The notes under the pieces were generated by a model. It was not told the DNA's origin. It was given only the letters and a program-made list of their open reading frames with translations, and did no database searches. 64,000 nucleotides of DNA from Maridesulfovibrio sp. (GTDB lineage Bacteria; Desulfobacterota; Desulfovibrionia; Desulfovibrionales; Desulfovibrionaceae), in contig NZ_OY787459.1 in the NCBI RefSeq assembly GCF_963678865.1, positions 2,694,501 through 2,758,500 of the forward strand. The letters are read 5' to 3'. This document shows positions 62,928 through 64,000 of the stretch, one piece after another. How positions within the stretch are numbered: position 1 is the stretch's first letter; every line of letters begins with the position of its first letter. The translations under genes and the position numbers were made by a program.

Positions 62928-64000
62928 TCAGTCTACCTGAATTTCATATGTTTTGAGCTTGCGGTACAGTGAACTGCGTTCCAGCCCGACAGCTTCGGCC
63001 AGTTTTGAGACGTTCCCTTTATATTCACGTAGTTTTGTTTCAAGGAATTGGGCTTCGAAATCAGCGCGCGCTTTTTTGAAATCTATTTCTCCTTCAGGCA
63101 GGGGTAACTGCTCCTGTCCTGCATTTTCATTGCGCGGACCGTTGGCTATTTCAGGGGGCAGATTCTCCGGTCCTACTTCTTTGCCGCCGAACATAATCAG
63201 CATTCTTTCCACGAAATTTTTTAGCTCCCGGACATTTCCGGGCCAGGAGTATCCGGTCAGGATATTCAAGGCCTGATCAGTAAAAGTCAGTGCTTTGAAT
63301 CCGTGCTGACGGGTCAGCCGGGTGATGAATTCTCCGATGAGCATGGGAATGTCCCCTGCTCGGTCACGCAGAGGCGGTACTTCCAGCGGAAAGACTTTCA
63401 GCCTGTAGTAAAGGTCTTCCCGAAAATTTCCGTTTTTAATTTCCTGAAAAAGGTCTTTATTGGTGGCGGCGATAACGCGGACGTCGACGTTGATGGTCTT
63501 CCTGCCGCCGACTCTTTCAAATCGCTGCTCCTGCAATATCCGCAGGATTTTGGCCTGTGTCTTCAAGCTCATGTCCCCGATTTCATCAAGAAAGAGGGTG
63601 CCGTTATCAGCCAGTTCGAATTTGCCTTCCTGAGCTTTTTCAGCTCCGGTGAATGCTCCTTTTTCATGCCCGAACAGTTCCGATTCGATAAGTTCTTCGG
63701 GAATGGCCGCACAGTTGACTGCTACAAGGGGCTTATCCGAGCGCTGGCTTTGTGAATGAATGGAGCGGGCCACTATTTCCTTGCCGGTCCCGTTTTCCCC
63801 GGTGATAAGTACCCATGCATCTGTAGGAGCAACTTGTCCGATGACTTCGCGCATGGACTCGATGGATTGGGAACTTCCGGTCAACTTGGCAGGCTGTTCA
63901 GCAGCAATGCGAGTCCGCAGGGCTTTGTTTTCCGATTGCAGCCGGGAGAATTCCACAGCTTTTTCAGCTGTGATGACCACTTTTTCAAGGGAAAGGGGTT
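62928..64000 (-). CDS. NtrC-type sigma-54 response regulator (N terminus off window)
   Basis: The frame is open to the right edge; upstream codons read PLSLEKVVITAEKAVEF, the end of a receiver domain, so the gene continues beyond the window. The visible part has a complete AAA+ domain with Walker A GENGTGKE, the sigma-54 loop GAFTGA, Walker B GTLFLDEIGD, the arginine-finger region, and a C-terminal Fis-type helix-turn-helix (KLAEAVGLERSSLYRKLKTY). It activates sigma-54 promoters. Its targets and kinase are not in view. It is convergent with the carbonic-anhydrase-like gene. Confidence 0.92.
   Translation of the reverse strand, partial: PLSLEKVVITAEKAVEFSRLQSENKALRTRIAAEQPAKLTGSSQSIESMREVIGQVAPTDAWVLITGENGTGKEIVARSIHSQSQRSDKPLVAVNCAAIPEELIESELFGHEKGAFTGAEKAQEGKFELADNGTLFLDEIGDMSLKTQAKILRILQEQRFERVGGRKTINVDVRVIAATNKDLFQEIKNGNFREDLYYRLKVFPLEVPPLRDRAGDIPMLIGEFITRLTRQHGFKALTFTDQALNILTGYSWPGNVRELKNFVERMLIMFGGKEVGPENLPPEIANGPRNENAGQEQLPLPEGEIDFKKARADFEAQFLETKLREYKGNVSKLAEAVGLERSSLYRKLKTYEIQVD

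Overview
This 64 kb window comes from the chromosome of an anaerobic, motile, double-membraned bacterium, most likely a marine Desulfovibrio-type sulfate reducer (Desulfovibrionales; Maridesulfovibrio-like). That is an inference from gene content: rex lies beside atpE/atpB and two small ATP-synthase accessory genes, and lipoproteins, SPOR proteins, sigma-54 regulators, Cache-domain sensors and many chemotaxis genes are present. Base composition is moderate and even. I recognise no rRNA, tRNA, CRISPR array, transposase or prophage block, so this reads as core chromosome with a few accessory genes.

Layout. 0-5 kb: a cut gene, an Elp3-like radical SAM protein, a HIT protein, an IHF-type protein, RlpA and a diguanylate cyclase. 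5.5-9.4 kb: two overlapping GT4 glycosyltransferases and CheV. 9.5-12.5 kb: PgeF, 5-formyl-THF cyclo-ligase, a phosphoesterase, RlmH and a small conserved-looking protein. 12.6-18.2 kb: a TPR protein, a marR-MFS-rsmG operon and a sigma-54 response regulator. 18.2-21.1 kb: rex and the F0 ATP-synthase genes, with a candidate Rex operator at the atp promoter. 21.4-27 kb: a Lon-like protease, a LysM lipoprotein, and a K+ channel coupled to a separate cyclic-nucleotide-binding protein. 27.3-30 kb: a queuosine-precursor transporter, dapF, a phage-CII-like regulator and a 71-residue protein.

30.3-42 kb is the most striking region. It is a complete Wsp-type chemosensory operon in the order MCP, CheW, CheR-TPR, WspD-like CheW, CheA-REC, CheB, response regulator. 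The final response regulator keeps a WspR-like receiver but carries a PP2C/SpoIIE serine phosphatase in place of the GGDEF domain. CheA has two tandem Hpt domains. A second receptor with a CxxCH heme-type sensor domain follows directly. The predicted logic is receptor input, then phosphorelay, then protein-phosphatase output (partner switching) in place of cyclic-di-GMP.

42-48 kb: a PhoB/PhoR-type pair, an EamA transporter, a SPOR protein and ArgS. 48.4-53 kb: a SAM hydroxide adenosyltransferase, an orphan Rhs core protein, CobS and a soluble histidine kinase. 53-64 kb: a Cache histidine kinase, acetyl-CoA synthetase divergent from a PatZ-like acetyltransferase, a flippase-like membrane protein, a carbonic-anhydrase homologue that has lost two zinc-ligand cysteines, and an NtrC-type regulator cut by the window edge.

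Other non-coding signals include clean intrinsic terminators, a dispersed repeat found twice just after stop codons, a 76-bp concentric palindrome after the flippase-like gene, and palindromic candidate operators upstream of several regulators.
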